DNA of 64,000 nt, from the NCBI GenBank assembly GCA_021809105.1, contig JAKBAM010000004.1, positions 1-64,000 of the forward strand. Direction: 5' to 3'. A program made the position numbers and the translations under genes. Below, piece by piece: positions 35,717-43,033 of this stretch. Within the stretch, counting starts at the first letter, position 1, and every line of letters starts with the position of its first letter. Source of the stretch: Actinomycetes bacterium. Lineage in GTDB: Bacteria; Actinomycetota; Acidimicrobiia; Acidimicrobiales; Palsa-688. The notes below the pieces were generated by a model. It ran no database searches, had not been told where the DNA came from, and was given only the letters and a program-made list of their open reading frames with translations.

Positions 35717-36111
35717 GCTTCGCTCCCGTCCGCCCTGTGACCGATGTCGCAGCGTATACGGTTGCGCAGCCGTGCCTGGTTTGAGAAACTGTTCACGTGC
35801 TCGGGGAGGAACCCCCCCTCCGCCCCTAGAGCTGAGTACGAAGGCCCGACCATTCCCCCCCGGTCGGGCCTTCGTCGCGCCCCCCCGTCGCGGGAGGTTA
35901 CGCGCGCGGTGTCCCATCCCGCTCTGCCGTTTCGAGGTAGCGGAATAGGAACGTGCTTATGGGCTCCCCGACTAACTGTCCGCGATGTGGGCATGGTCGT
36001 CGGCGCCGTCGGGGGTAGCGCCGAGGGAGTGGCGGTGGTGCTACCGCACCCGGCTACGACCAGCGCCGCGCCCGCCGCTAACCCCTTGGCACGCACATGG
36101 ATCGTCCTCAC
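35551..36111 (-). CDS. doubtful lipoprotein-like ORF antisense to the 6C-like RNA
   Basis: From a GTG at 36111, 14 bases after the NifU-like stop, the frame encodes RTIHVRAKGLAAGAALVVAG followed by CGSTTATPSALPP, a basic n-region, hydrophobic core and lipobox Cys. That is a plausible lipoprotein signal. Beyond ~75 codons the sequence loses protein character and runs antisense through the 6C-like RNA and the 85-residue gene. It may be a chance signal, a decayed gene, or a short gene whose true end is hidden by a frameshift. Confidence 0.2.
   Translation of the reverse strand: MRTIHVRAKGLAAGAALVVAGCGSTTATPSALPPTAPTTMPTSRTVSRGAHKHVPIPLPRNGRAGWDTARVTSRDGGARRRPDRGGMVGPSYSALGAEGGFLPEHVNSFSNQARLRNRIRCDIGHRADGSEAHSASSGTSAICVASTSASSTGALPWESALARRPRTRPEYRAVQISSSAGSYSPT
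35770..35876 (+). ncRNA. 6C small RNA (probable)
   Basis: Two consecutive hairpins each present a run of C in the loop, the defining trait of the actinobacterial 6C motif (B11 of M. tuberculosis). Hairpin 1: GGGGAGG at 35803-35809 pairs with CCTCC-G-CCC around 35817-35825, loop beginning AACCCCC, with outer GCTC/GAGC pairs. Hairpin 2: CGAAGGCCCGACC (35839-35851) pairs perfectly with GGTCGGGCCTTCG (35862-35874), loop ATTCCCCCCC. Hairpin 2 also serves as terminator. A possible -10 is TACGGT at 35757-35762, so the 5' end is approximate. In mycobacteria the C-rich loops bind G-rich stretches in target mRNAs. Confidence 0.72.
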
Positions 36112-36124
36112 GTGCCTGGAATGC

Positions 36125-36442
36125 TCACCAGCCGGGTGTGTAACCGCCCCGCCCCATGGCGGAGCTGGTTTCGAAATCCATCTCCTCATCTACACCGCCG
36201 AGCACCTCGGTCACCCAGTCCAGTCGATCCTTCAGGATCCGATCGACGCCGGCCTGGAGGGTGGTGCTGCTGATGGCACAGGAGCTACACGCCCCCTGTA
36301 GTTGCACCTCGACGACGCCGGTCTCGACGTCGGCGGACAGGAGCACCAGGTCGCCGCCATCGGCTTGGACGGCCGGGCGGATCAACTCGATCAACTCGTT
36401 CAGCTGCGCCAGTCGGCTCGAGCGCTCATCATCAGTCAGCAT
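36125..36442 (-). CDS. NifU-like C-terminal domain protein (Fe-S scaffold/carrier)
   Basis: The protein has 105 residues. IRPAVQADGGDLVLLSADVE followed by GVVEVQLQGACSSCAISSTT is the NifU C-terminal (Nfu) domain, with the CxxC that holds a bridging Fe-S cluster. It likely carries clusters to target proteins. The ATG at 36442 has TAGGAGG ten bases upstream. The last ~25 residues, rich in Met, Gly and Asp, are unstructured. It is divergent from the DUF4333 gene. Confidence 0.9.
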   Translation of the reverse strand: MLTDDERSSRLAQLNELIELIRPAVQADGGDLVLLSADVETGVVEVQLQGACSSCAISSTTLQAGVDRILKDRLDWVTEVLGGVDEEMDFETSSAMGRGGYTPGW

Positions 36443-36504
36443 AAGTTGCAACCTCCTACGACAGTTTGCCCGGTTCGCAGCGGCTAGCGGCAGAGGGAGC
36501 AGCC

Positions 36505-36510
36505 TACGCT
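36505..36510 (+). promoter_or_regulatory. -10 hexamer TACGCT of the DUF4333 gene (leaderless)
   Basis: TACGCT ends 7 bases before the ATG at 36518. Confidence 0.5.
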
Positions 36511-36517
36511 GCAACCG

Positions 36518-36892
36518 ATGAGCGAGACACCCACGGCCCAAGGTCGGCTGCGTCCGGCCCGCCGCGGTTATCTGGTGCCCGGCCTGATCGCGTTGGCAGT
36601 TCTGGCGGTGATCGCAGTGGCCATCGACGTCATCGGCCTCCAGCCATCCACCCCCACGACACTCGCCGGGCCCGACGTGGCCACCTTGATAGCCCAGGGC
36701 ATGCAGGCACGGAGCGGGGCTAGCCAACCTCCACAGATCCGATGCCCGTCGGCCGAACCCGTGAGAGCTGGGGTGCAGTTCACCTGCCAGCTGGATGCCG
36801 TCGGAGGTGCTCGCACCATCCTGGTGCAGGAGACCACGGGCCAGGGCACGTTCACCTGGAAGGAGCTGCCGGCACCGTCTGGCGCCGGGTAG
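36518..36892 (+). CDS. DUF4333 domain membrane-anchored protein
   Basis: The protein has 124 residues. A short cytoplasmic N-terminus, one membrane segment (YLVPGLIALAVLAVIAVAID, ~23-42) and an extracytoplasmic domain with IRCPSAEPVRAGVQFTCQLD. The two cysteines and the G-x-x-F-x-C spacing match DUF4333, a family of exported actinobacterial proteins whose function is unknown. The cysteines may form a disulfide. Confidence 0.78.
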   Translation: MSETPTAQGRLRPARRGYLVPGLIALAVLAVIAVAIDVIGLQPSTPTTLAGPDVATLIAQGMQARSGASQPPQIRCPSAEPVRAGVQFTCQLDAVGGARTILVQETTGQGTFTWKELPAPSGAG

Positions 36893-36921
36893 GACCCAGC
36901 CGCCGGGGCGCCGTGCGCAAC

Positions 36922-38070
36922 TCACGCCCCGAGTTTGCGCCCGATGATCTCTTTCATGATCTCCGTGGTCCCGCCATAGATGGTGGTGATCCGGGCATCG
37001 AGGTAGGCCTGCCCGATGGGGTATTCGAGCATGTACCCGTAGCCTCCATGTAGCTGCAGGCACCTGTCGACGGTTCGCTTCTGCAGCTCGGTGCACCACC
37101 ACTTGGCCATCGCTGCGTTCTCGGCGCTCAGGGCCTTTGCGTTGAGCTCGCCCACGCAGCGGTCAAGGAAGGTCTGTCCGATCTCGACCTCGGTGGCCAT
37201 CTCGGCCAGGGCGAACCGGGTGTTCTGGAAGGTGCCGATGGGTTGGCCGAAGGCCTTGCGCTCGCTGACGTACTCAATGGTCCAGTCGAGAGCGGCGCGG
37301 GCGGCCGACACTCCAGCGGCAGCTATGGAGAGCCGCTCCTGCGGCAAGTTCGAGACCAGGTACACGAAACCTTGACCCTCTTCGCCGAGCCGGTTGGCGA
37401 CGGGGACGCGCACGTCGTTGAAGAACAGCTCGGCGGTGTCTTGGGCGTGCAGCCCGATCTTCTCCAGGTTGCGGCCACGTTCGAAGCCGGGCATCCCGCG
37501 CTCGAGCACCAGGAGGCTCATGCCACGGTGCCTCTGGGTCGGGTCGGTCTTGACCGCCACTATCACCAGGTCGCAGTTGATCCCATTGGTGATGAAGGTC
37601 TTGGAGCCGTTGACGATGTAATGCTCCCCGTCGCGGGCGGCGGTCGTGCCCATCGACGCCAGGTCGCTCCCGATGCCCGGCTCGGTCATGGCGATGGCGG
37701 TGATCAACTCACCTGAGCAGATGCCCGGCAGCCACCGGTCGCGCTGGTCGTCGGTGGCGTAGGCCAGGAAGTAGGGGAGCACGATGTCGTTGTGCAGGGT
37801 GATCCCGAGACCGGCCGCTGCCAGGCCCAGACGCTGGACCTCTTCGATGATCACCAGGTTGTAGCGGAAGTCGTCGATCCCGCCGCCGCCCAGCTCCTGC
37901 GGCGCGGCCATTCCGAGCAATCCCAGCTCACCTGCTTTGGTGAACAGCGCCCGATCGACTATGCCGGCCTTGTTCCACTCCGCCGACCGAGGCGAAGCTT
38001 CCTTCTCGAGGAACCCGGCCACCGTCTGGCGGAATATCTCATGCGTCTCGTCGAACAGGGCCCTGGGCAT
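36922..38070 (-). CDS. acyl-CoA dehydrogenase
   Basis: FAD-dependent alpha,beta-dehydrogenation of an acyl-CoA. The protein has 382 residues. Signatures are ITAIAMTEPGIGSDLASM (FAD/substrate loop), YIVNGSKTFITNGINCDLVI, RLSIAAAGVSAARAALDWTI and the C-terminal QLHGGYGYMLEYPIGQAYLD followed by RITTIYGGTTEIMKEIIGR. The catalytic Glu is expected in the last stretch, as in medium- and long-chain enzymes. Chain-length preference cannot be read. The ATG at 38070 (MPRALFDETHEIF) fits the family. Confidence 0.93.
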   Translation of the reverse strand: MPRALFDETHEIFRQTVAGFLEKEASPRSAEWNKAGIVDRALFTKAGELGLLGMAAPQELGGGGIDDFRYNLVIIEEVQRLGLAAAGLGITLHNDIVLPYFLAYATDDQRDRWLPGICSGELITAIAMTEPGIGSDLASMGTTAARDGEHYIVNGSKTFITNGINCDLVIVAVKTDPTQRHRGMSLLVLERGMPGFERGRNLEKIGLHAQDTAELFFNDVRVPVANRLGEEGQGFVYLVSNLPQERLSIAAAGVSAARAALDWTIEYVSERKAFGQPIGTFQNTRFALAEMATEVEIGQTFLDRCVGELNAKALSAENAAMAKWWCTELQKRTVDRCLQLHGGYGYMLEYPIGQAYLDARITTIYGGTTEIMKEIIGRKLGA

Positions 38071-38121
38071 GCAGCCGATTGTTACACGGGGCCGGCCGCC
38101 AGCCACCGCTGCGGGGGCGCA

Positions 38122-38856
38122 TCAGGAGGTCGAGCGGAGGTGATCGGTCCAGGACTTGCCGTCCCACCAGCGCTCCTGCCCGGTGCCGGCCGGATCGGGG
38201 TACCACGCCGCAGGGACCGACTGCTCCGTCGGGGGCGGGGGGGCCATCGGAGCGCTGCGCCAAGCCTCGGTGCCCCCCCCGGTTGGCGGCGGCGACGTGG
38301 TCTGCCACCCGGCAGCCGGGGTGGTGGGGGCCGGTGGTTGGTGGCCGGGTGCGGTCTGCCATCCTGCACCCCAGCCGCCGGGCTGCGAGGTGCCACCGTT
38401 GGTCCCGGGAACGGAGGTGGGATAAGGCGGGGCGCCGACATTGGCCCGAGTCCGCACGATCAGCGAGCGAATGGCCTTGTCGTGCAGTGTCTGGTTGCGT
38501 GCATCCCACAGCGGCCAGAGGACGTCGAGGATCCAGCCGACGACGGTGAACTGCAGGATGATCAGCAGGGCGGTTCGCCCGAACGCCCGGCCCGTGCCGA
38601 TCGGCCCACCGGTGTCTTGGTCCACACATCGGGTCCCGAGAGCCATCATGCCGACCGTCTGTCCCTTGTGATTGAGGAGCAGGGCCGTGTATAGGAGGTT
38701 TCCGAGGATCAAGATCACGTAGTACACGCCAGTACCGGCTGTGCCGATGATCCTCGCCACGATCCCGACGATGAGCCCGTCGATGACGGTTGCCCCGACG
38801 CGGTACCACCACCCGGCCAGCTGCGAGTTCGCGGTGGGGTTGCCTGCCCAGCTCAT
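38122..38856 (-). CDS. RDD-family membrane protein with C-terminal DUF2510 motif
   Basis: The protein has 244 residues. The RDD domain (~10-130) has LAGWWYRVGATVIDGLIVGI, three hydrophobic helices and HKGQTVGMMALGTRCVDQDT. A Pro/Gly/Thr-rich linker (~145-215) follows. The C-terminal AAWYPDPAGTGQERWWDGKS is the DUF2510 motif common in actinobacterial membrane proteins. The ATG at 38856 has AGGAGA upstream; the open frame before it is not used. Function unknown; RDD proteins are suspected transporters. Confidence 0.85.
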   Translation of the reverse strand: MSWAGNPTANSQLAGWWYRVGATVIDGLIVGIVARIIGTAGTGVYYVILILGNLLYTALLLNHKGQTVGMMALGTRCVDQDTGGPIGTGRAFGRTALLIILQFTVVGWILDVLWPLWDARNQTLHDKAIRSLIVRTRANVGAPPYPTSVPGTNGGTSQPGGWGAGWQTAPGHQPPAPTTPAAGWQTTSPPPTGGGTEAWRSAPMAPPPPTEQSVPAAWYPDPAGTGQERWWDGKSWTDHLRSTS

Positions 38857-38944
38857 CGGCACATCTCCTGTGTCGCCTTGTCGGCGGCCCACACTACGCG
38901 TTCGACGCACGAGCACCCTCCCCGGCACACCCTGGTCCTCCTCC

Positions 38945-38950
38945 TAGACT
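38945..38950 (+). promoter_or_regulatory. -10 hexamer TAGACT of the pgsA-like gene (leaderless)
   Basis: TAGACT ends 6 bases before the ATG at 38957. Confidence 0.52.
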
Positions 38951-38956
38951 CCGACC

Positions 38957-39595
38957 ATGTCCGACGGGGTGGTGAGCGGGGGTGGAGCGAGGTCCCCCAC
39001 GGACGGAGCGGACCGGATCCTCACTGTTCCCAATGTCCTCACAGCCGTCCGCCTCCTCTGCATTCCGATCTTCGTGGGCGAGATGGCCCGCTCCCACCGG
39101 TCCGGCTGGCTGGCAGCGGCTTATCTGTTGGCTGCCCTGGGCGCCACCGACTGGGTGGACGGGCAGCTCGCCCGACGGCTCGGCCAGGTGTCCAACCTCG
39201 GGAAGGTCCTCGATCCGCTGGCCGATCGATTGTTGCTCGTGGTAGCCGCGGTGACGATAATTGTGGCCGGGGCGATCCCGGTATGGCTGGCCTTCGCCGC
39301 CATCGGGCGCGAGGTGGTCGTGGCCGCCGGGTTCTTGATCGTGTCGGCCATGGGGGGACGGCGCATGGACGTCTCGATGGCCGGGAAGGTCGCGACCTTC
39401 ATGCTGATGGTCGCACTTCCCCTCTTCCTCGTCGGCCACAGCCACGCCGGATGGCGCCACGTAGCGGAGGGCTTGGCGTGGGCGGCGATGATCCCCGCGC
39501 TGTGCGTTGGCTGGTATGCCGTCGCTGCATACGTGCCAAGAGCCCGGACGGCAGTGGCCGAGTCCCGGGCAGAGGGGAAGGGGGTGCGCCGATGA
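38957..39595 (+). CDS. CDP-alcohol phosphatidyltransferase (PgsA-like)
   Basis: The protein has 212 residues, an integral membrane enzyme. The active-site motif DWVDGQLARRLGQVSNLGKV followed by LDPLADRLLL fits D-x2-DG-x2-AR-x8-G-x3-D-x3-D. Several hydrophobic helices follow. It transfers a phosphatidyl group from CDP-diacylglycerol to an alcohol, likely glycerol 3-phosphate. In Mycobacterium pgsA2 (Rv1822) lies upstream of gcvH - garA in the same way. The stop overlaps the next ATG (ATGA). Confidence 0.88.
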   Translation: MSDGVVSGGGARSPTDGADRILTVPNVLTAVRLLCIPIFVGEMARSHRSGWLAAAYLLAALGATDWVDGQLARRLGQVSNLGKVLDPLADRLLLVVAAVTIIVAGAIPVWLAFAAIGREVVVAAGFLIVSAMGGRRMDVSMAGKVATFMLMVALPLFLVGHSHAGWRHVAEGLAWAAMIPALCVGWYAVAAYVPRARTAVAESRAEGKGVRR

Positions 39596-42096
39596 AAGCA
39601 GTCATCATGGCGGGAGGGGAGGGGACCCGCCTCCGGCCCCTCACTTCCAACCAGCCGAAGCCGATGATGCCGTTGGCAAACCGGCCCATGATGGAACACA
39701 TCGTGAGCCTCTTGAAGCTCCATGGCTTCGACGAGATCGTCGTTACCGTGGCGTTCCAGGCGAACGCCATCCGTACGTACTTCGGCGACGGCACCGAGTT
39801 CGGAGTCCGGATGGTCTATGCCACCGAGGAGATGCCCCTGGGCACGGCCGGATCGGTTCGTAATGCCATGGACGAGCTCGACGAGACCTTCCTCGTCATC
39901 TCCGGCGACGTCCTCACCGATATCGACCTGGGGGGCGTCGTCGCCTTCCACCAGGAGCGGGGCGCGTTGGCGACCATAGGCCTCAAGTCCATGGAGAACC
40001 CCCTCGAGTTCGGCATCGTCATCACGCGAGAGGACGGCTCCATCGAGCGATTCCTAGAGAAGCCGACGTGGGGCCAGGTGTTCTCCGACACCATCAACAC
40101 CGGCATCTACGTGCTCGAGCCCGAGATCTTCGACTACATCGAGGCGGACAAGCCCGTCGACTTCTCGAGCGAGGTTTTCCCGCGGCTGCTCGACGAGGGA
40201 CGCCCGCTGTTCGGGTACGTCGCAGACGGCTACTGGGAGGACGTCGGCACGCTGGACGCTTACATCAAAGTGCACCAGGATGTCCTTGACGGCGTGGTCG
40301 AGGTGGACATACCCGGCTTCCGGCTGGGGGAGGGGATCTGGCTGGGCGAGGGGTCGGAGGTCGATCCCGGCGCCACCGTTCGCGGGCCCGCCATCATCGG
40401 GGACTACTGCCGGGTGGAGGCCGGCGCCGACCTCGGCGAGTACACGGTGCTCGGATCGAACGTCCGCGTCGGGATGGATGCTTTCGTCGAGCGGTCAGTG
40501 GTCCACGACAACGTCTACCTCGGGCCGGGGGTCCGGCTGCGTGGCGCAGTGGTCGGTCGCTCCAGTGACCTGCGCCGGGGCGCCCGCCTCGAGGAGGGGG
40601 TGGTCCTCGGCGACGAGTGCTTCGTCGGCGAGCATGCCGTCATCAACCCCGGGGTGAAGGTGTATCCCTTCAAGACCGTCGAGCACGGGGCGATCGTCAA
40701 CTCCTCGATCGTTTGGGAGTCGCGCGGCGCCCGGAACCTGTTCGGCCGGCTCGGAGTGGCGGGGCTGGCCAATGTGGACGTGTCACCGGAGCTGGCTGTG
40801 CGCCTGGCGATGGCCTATGGCACAACGATGAAAAAAGGATCGACGGTCGTCGCGTCGCGCGACACCAGCCGGGCCGCTCGTGTGCTGAAGCGGGCGATCA
40901 TGGTAGGACTCAACTCCGCTGGGATCGATGTGTCAGACCTCGAGGTGGCAACTGTCCCGGTCACCCGTTTCGGCGTGCGCAACGAGCGGGGGGCGGGCGG
41001 CTTCACGGTCCGCCTGGCCCCCGACGACCCTCAGTCGGTCGTCATCCGGTTCTTCGACGCTGACGGCATCGACATCTCGGAGGGATCACGCAAGAAGATC
41101 GAGCGATTGTTCTATCGGGAGGACTTCCGGCGGTCCCTGGCAGGCGAGATCGGCGACCTTCGCTACCCGCTGCGAGTGGCTGAGTCCTACACCAACGTCC
41201 TCGTCGACCAGATCGACCTGACCGCGGTGCGCGCCGCGCACTTCAAGGTGGTGCTGGACTATTCGTTCGGAGCTGCTGGGTTCGTGATGCCGAATGTGCT
41301 TTCCAAGCTGGGCGCCGAGGTCCTGTCGATCAACCCTTATGCTTCCACCCGCCAGGCGCTGATCTTCGATCGCTGGGACCACGCCAATGGGGTAGCGGAT
41401 CTGGTGCGAGCCTCCGGCGCGCATCTCGGTGCGGTCATCGACTCCGACGGTGAGCACATTACGCTGGTGGATGACACGGGCCATGTCCTGACCGACGGGG
41501 AGGGGCTCCTCGCCCTCCTCCGCCTGGTCCTCGACGACCGGCGCGAGGACGGGGCGCCGGTACCGATGGTGGGGCTACCGGTCTCGGTGGGACGTGCGGC
41601 CGAGGAGATGTGCCGGGAGCGGGGGGCGCACCTCGTGTGGTCGAAACTCGCCACACCCCACCTCATGGAGGTGGCGACGCAGCCCGGCATGAGCTTCGCG
41701 GCCAGCCAGGAGGGCGGCTACATCTTCCCCTCCATCCTCCCCGCCTACGACTCGGTCACCGCGCTGGTCCACACGCTGGCGCTTCTGGCGCGCAGCGGCT
41801 GCCGCCTTTCCCAGATCGTTGGTGGCCTCCCGAAGGTCCGGGTTTACCACGAAGGAGTCGTGACGCCGTGGGAGAAGAAGGGCCTCGTCATGCGCACGGT
41901 CATGGAGAGCGCCAAGGATCACGAGCTGCTCTTGGTCGATGGGGTCAAGGTCCTCCACGACGACGGGTGGGCCCTGATCCTCCCCGACCCGGAGGAGCCG
42001 CTGACACATGTGTGGGCGGAGGCGGCCAGTGACGCAGGGGCGAGGGGCCGCGCCCAGGAGTACGCCCGGCGGATACGCAACCTGCTGCGGTCCTAG
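39592..42096 (+). CDS. NDP-sugar nucleotidyltransferase fused to a phosphomannomutase-like domain
   Basis: The protein has 834 residues. Residues ~1-235: nucleotidyltransferase with MKAVIMAGGEGTRLRPLTSN, the KPMMPLANRPMMEHI lysine, and LVISGDVLTDIDL. Residues ~255-375: left-handed beta-helix hexapeptide repeats. Residues ~390-834: phosphohexomutase fold. In that last part the catalytic phosphoserine loop (TASHNP type) is replaced around residue 470 by GGFTVRLAPDDPQSV with no serine at the expected place, and the metal loop DGDxDR is VIDSDGEHITLVDDTG (~613). So the mutase half may be regulatory or inactive. Similar fusions occur in actinobacteria and cyanobacteria, annotated as mannose-1-phosphate guanylyltransferase. 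Confidence 0.9.
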   Translation: MKAVIMAGGEGTRLRPLTSNQPKPMMPLANRPMMEHIVSLLKLHGFDEIVVTVAFQANAIRTYFGDGTEFGVRMVYATEEMPLGTAGSVRNAMDELDETFLVISGDVLTDIDLGGVVAFHQERGALATIGLKSMENPLEFGIVITREDGSIERFLEKPTWGQVFSDTINTGIYVLEPEIFDYIEADKPVDFSSEVFPRLLDEGRPLFGYVADGYWEDVGTLDAYIKVHQDVLDGVVEVDIPGFRLGEGIWLGEGSEVDPGATVRGPAIIGDYCRVEAGADLGEYTVLGSNVRVGMDAFVERSVVHDNVYLGPGVRLRGAVVGRSSDLRRGARLEEGVVLGDECFVGEHAVINPGVKVYPFKTVEHGAIVNSSIVWESRGARNLFGRLGVAGLANVDVSPELAVRLAMAYGTTMKKGSTVVASRDTSRAARVLKRAIMVGLNSAGIDVSDLEVATVPVTRFGVRNERGAGGFTVRLAPDDPQSVVIRFFDADGIDISEGSRKKIERLFYREDFRRSLAGEIGDLRYPLRVAESYTNVLVDQIDLTAVRAAHFKVVLDYSFGAAGFVMPNVLSKLGAEVLSINPYASTRQALIFDRWDHANGVADLVRASGAHLGAVIDSDGEHITLVDDTGHVLTDGEGLLALLRLVLDDRREDGAPVPMVGLPVSVGRAAEEMCRERGAHLVWSKLATPHLMEVATQPGMSFAASQEGGYIFPSILPAYDSVTALVHTLALLARSGCRLSQIVGGLPKVRVYHEGVVTPWEKKGLVMRTVMESAKDHELLLVDGVKVLHDDGWALILPDPEEPLTHVWAEAASDAGARGRAQEYARRIRNLLRS

Positions 42097-42101
42097 TCCG
42101 G

Positions 42102-42107
42102 TAGGGT
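42102..42107 (+). promoter_or_regulatory. -10 hexamer TAGGGT of gcvH (leaderless)
   Basis: TAGGGT ends 7 bases before the ATG at 42115. The gap after the upstream stop is only 18 bases, so gcvH may be transcribed both by read-through and from its own start. Confidence 0.5.
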
Positions 42108-42114
42108 CCGGGCC

Positions 42115-42495
42115 ATGAACGTCCCCGAGGATCTCCGCTACACCTCGGACCACGAATGGGCTCGCCTGGAGGACGGCAAGCTGCGCATCGGCATCACCGA
42201 GTACGCCCAGGATGCTCTCGGTGACGTCGTGTTCGTCCAGCTGCCCGAGATCGGTGCCACCGTCGGGTCCGGAGACTCGTTCAGCGAGGTCGAGTCCACG
42301 AAGTCGGTATCCGATGTCTATGCACCGTTCCCCGGCACCGTCGTCGAGGTCAACACTGATCTCAACGACTTCCCGCAGCGCTTGAACGAAGATCCCTACG
42401 GCGAGGGTTGGATCTGTGCAATGCAGGTCGAGGACGAGTCGGTGTACTCGTCCCTGCTCGACGCCGAGGCCTACCGCAAGCTGATCGAGACCTGA
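42115..42495 (+). CDS. gcvH: glycine cleavage system H protein
   Basis: Lipoyl carrier that shuttles the aminomethyl group between P, T and L proteins. The protein has 126 residues. The lipoylated lysine is Lys ~63 in SEVESTKSVSDVYAP. The N-terminus LRYTSDHEWARLEDGKLRIG and NEDPYGEGWICAMQVED are typical. It begins the gcvH - garA-like - ftsR - bfn - merR - gcvT - gcvPA - gcvPB locus. Confidence 0.97.
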   Translation: MNVPEDLRYTSDHEWARLEDGKLRIGITEYAQDALGDVVFVQLPEIGATVGSGDSFSEVESTKSVSDVYAPFPGTVVEVNTDLNDFPQRLNEDPYGEGWICAMQVEDESVYSSLLDAEAYRKLIET

Positions 42496-42506
42496 GCGGC
42501 TCGGCG

Positions 42507-43001
42507 GTGGCGGCGCTGTATTGCAACCGATGCGGGCACCGGAACCCGGAAGGCTCCAACTTTTGCTCGTCGTGCGGCGCGCCGCTCGACCTAGCCTCCT
42601 CCGACATCTCGGCGACCATCACTTTCACACCGATCGAATCGACAGGCGAGGTCGGGGAGCACGAGATCTCGATCGGCCTGGAGTCCTCTGGCGTCGACGC
42701 AGGCCTGCTCGTGGTCAAACGGGGCCCCAACGCAGGGAGCCGGTTCGTGCTCGGAGAGGATGTCACGACCTTGGGTCGCCATCCCGACAGCGACGTATTC
42801 CTCGACGACGTCACGGTCTCGCGCCGCCATGCCGAGATCGTGCGTCACGGCCGCGAGCTGCGCCTCCACGACGTCTCCTCGCTGAATGGCACCTATCTCA
42901 ACAGGCAGCGCATCGAAGGGGAGGTCATCCTGCACCATGGTGACGAGTTGCAGGTCGGCAAGTTCCGCCTGGTGTTCCTCTCCGAGGCGGACGAACGATG
43001 A
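42507..43001 (+). CDS. zinc-ribbon FHA-domain protein (GarA-like position)
   Basis: The protein has 164 residues from a GTG at 42507. An N-terminal zinc ribbon, CNRCGHRNPEGSNFCSSCG (~5-23), precedes an FHA domain (~75-160) with TTLGRHPDSDVFLDD, VSRRHAEIV and SLNGTYLNRQRIEG, the phosphothreonine-binding residues. Its place between gcvH and an ftsR-type gene is that of GarA (Rv1827), which inhibits 2-oxoglutarate dehydrogenase and activates glutamate synthase. Unlike mycobacterial GarA it has a zinc ribbon, and no ETTS phosphorylation motif is visible; a Thr/Ser-rich stretch (SATITFTPIEST) is there instead. Partner enzymes may therefore differ. Confidence 0.85.
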   Translation: MAALYCNRCGHRNPEGSNFCSSCGAPLDLASSDISATITFTPIESTGEVGEHEISIGLESSGVDAGLLVVKRGPNAGSRFVLGEDVTTLGRHPDSDVFLDDVTVSRRHAEIVRHGRELRLHDVSSLNGTYLNRQRIEGEVILHHGDELQVGKFRLVFLSEADER

Positions 43002-43033
43002 CGGCTAGCGGGCGACGGAGGAAGGCTCGGTAG

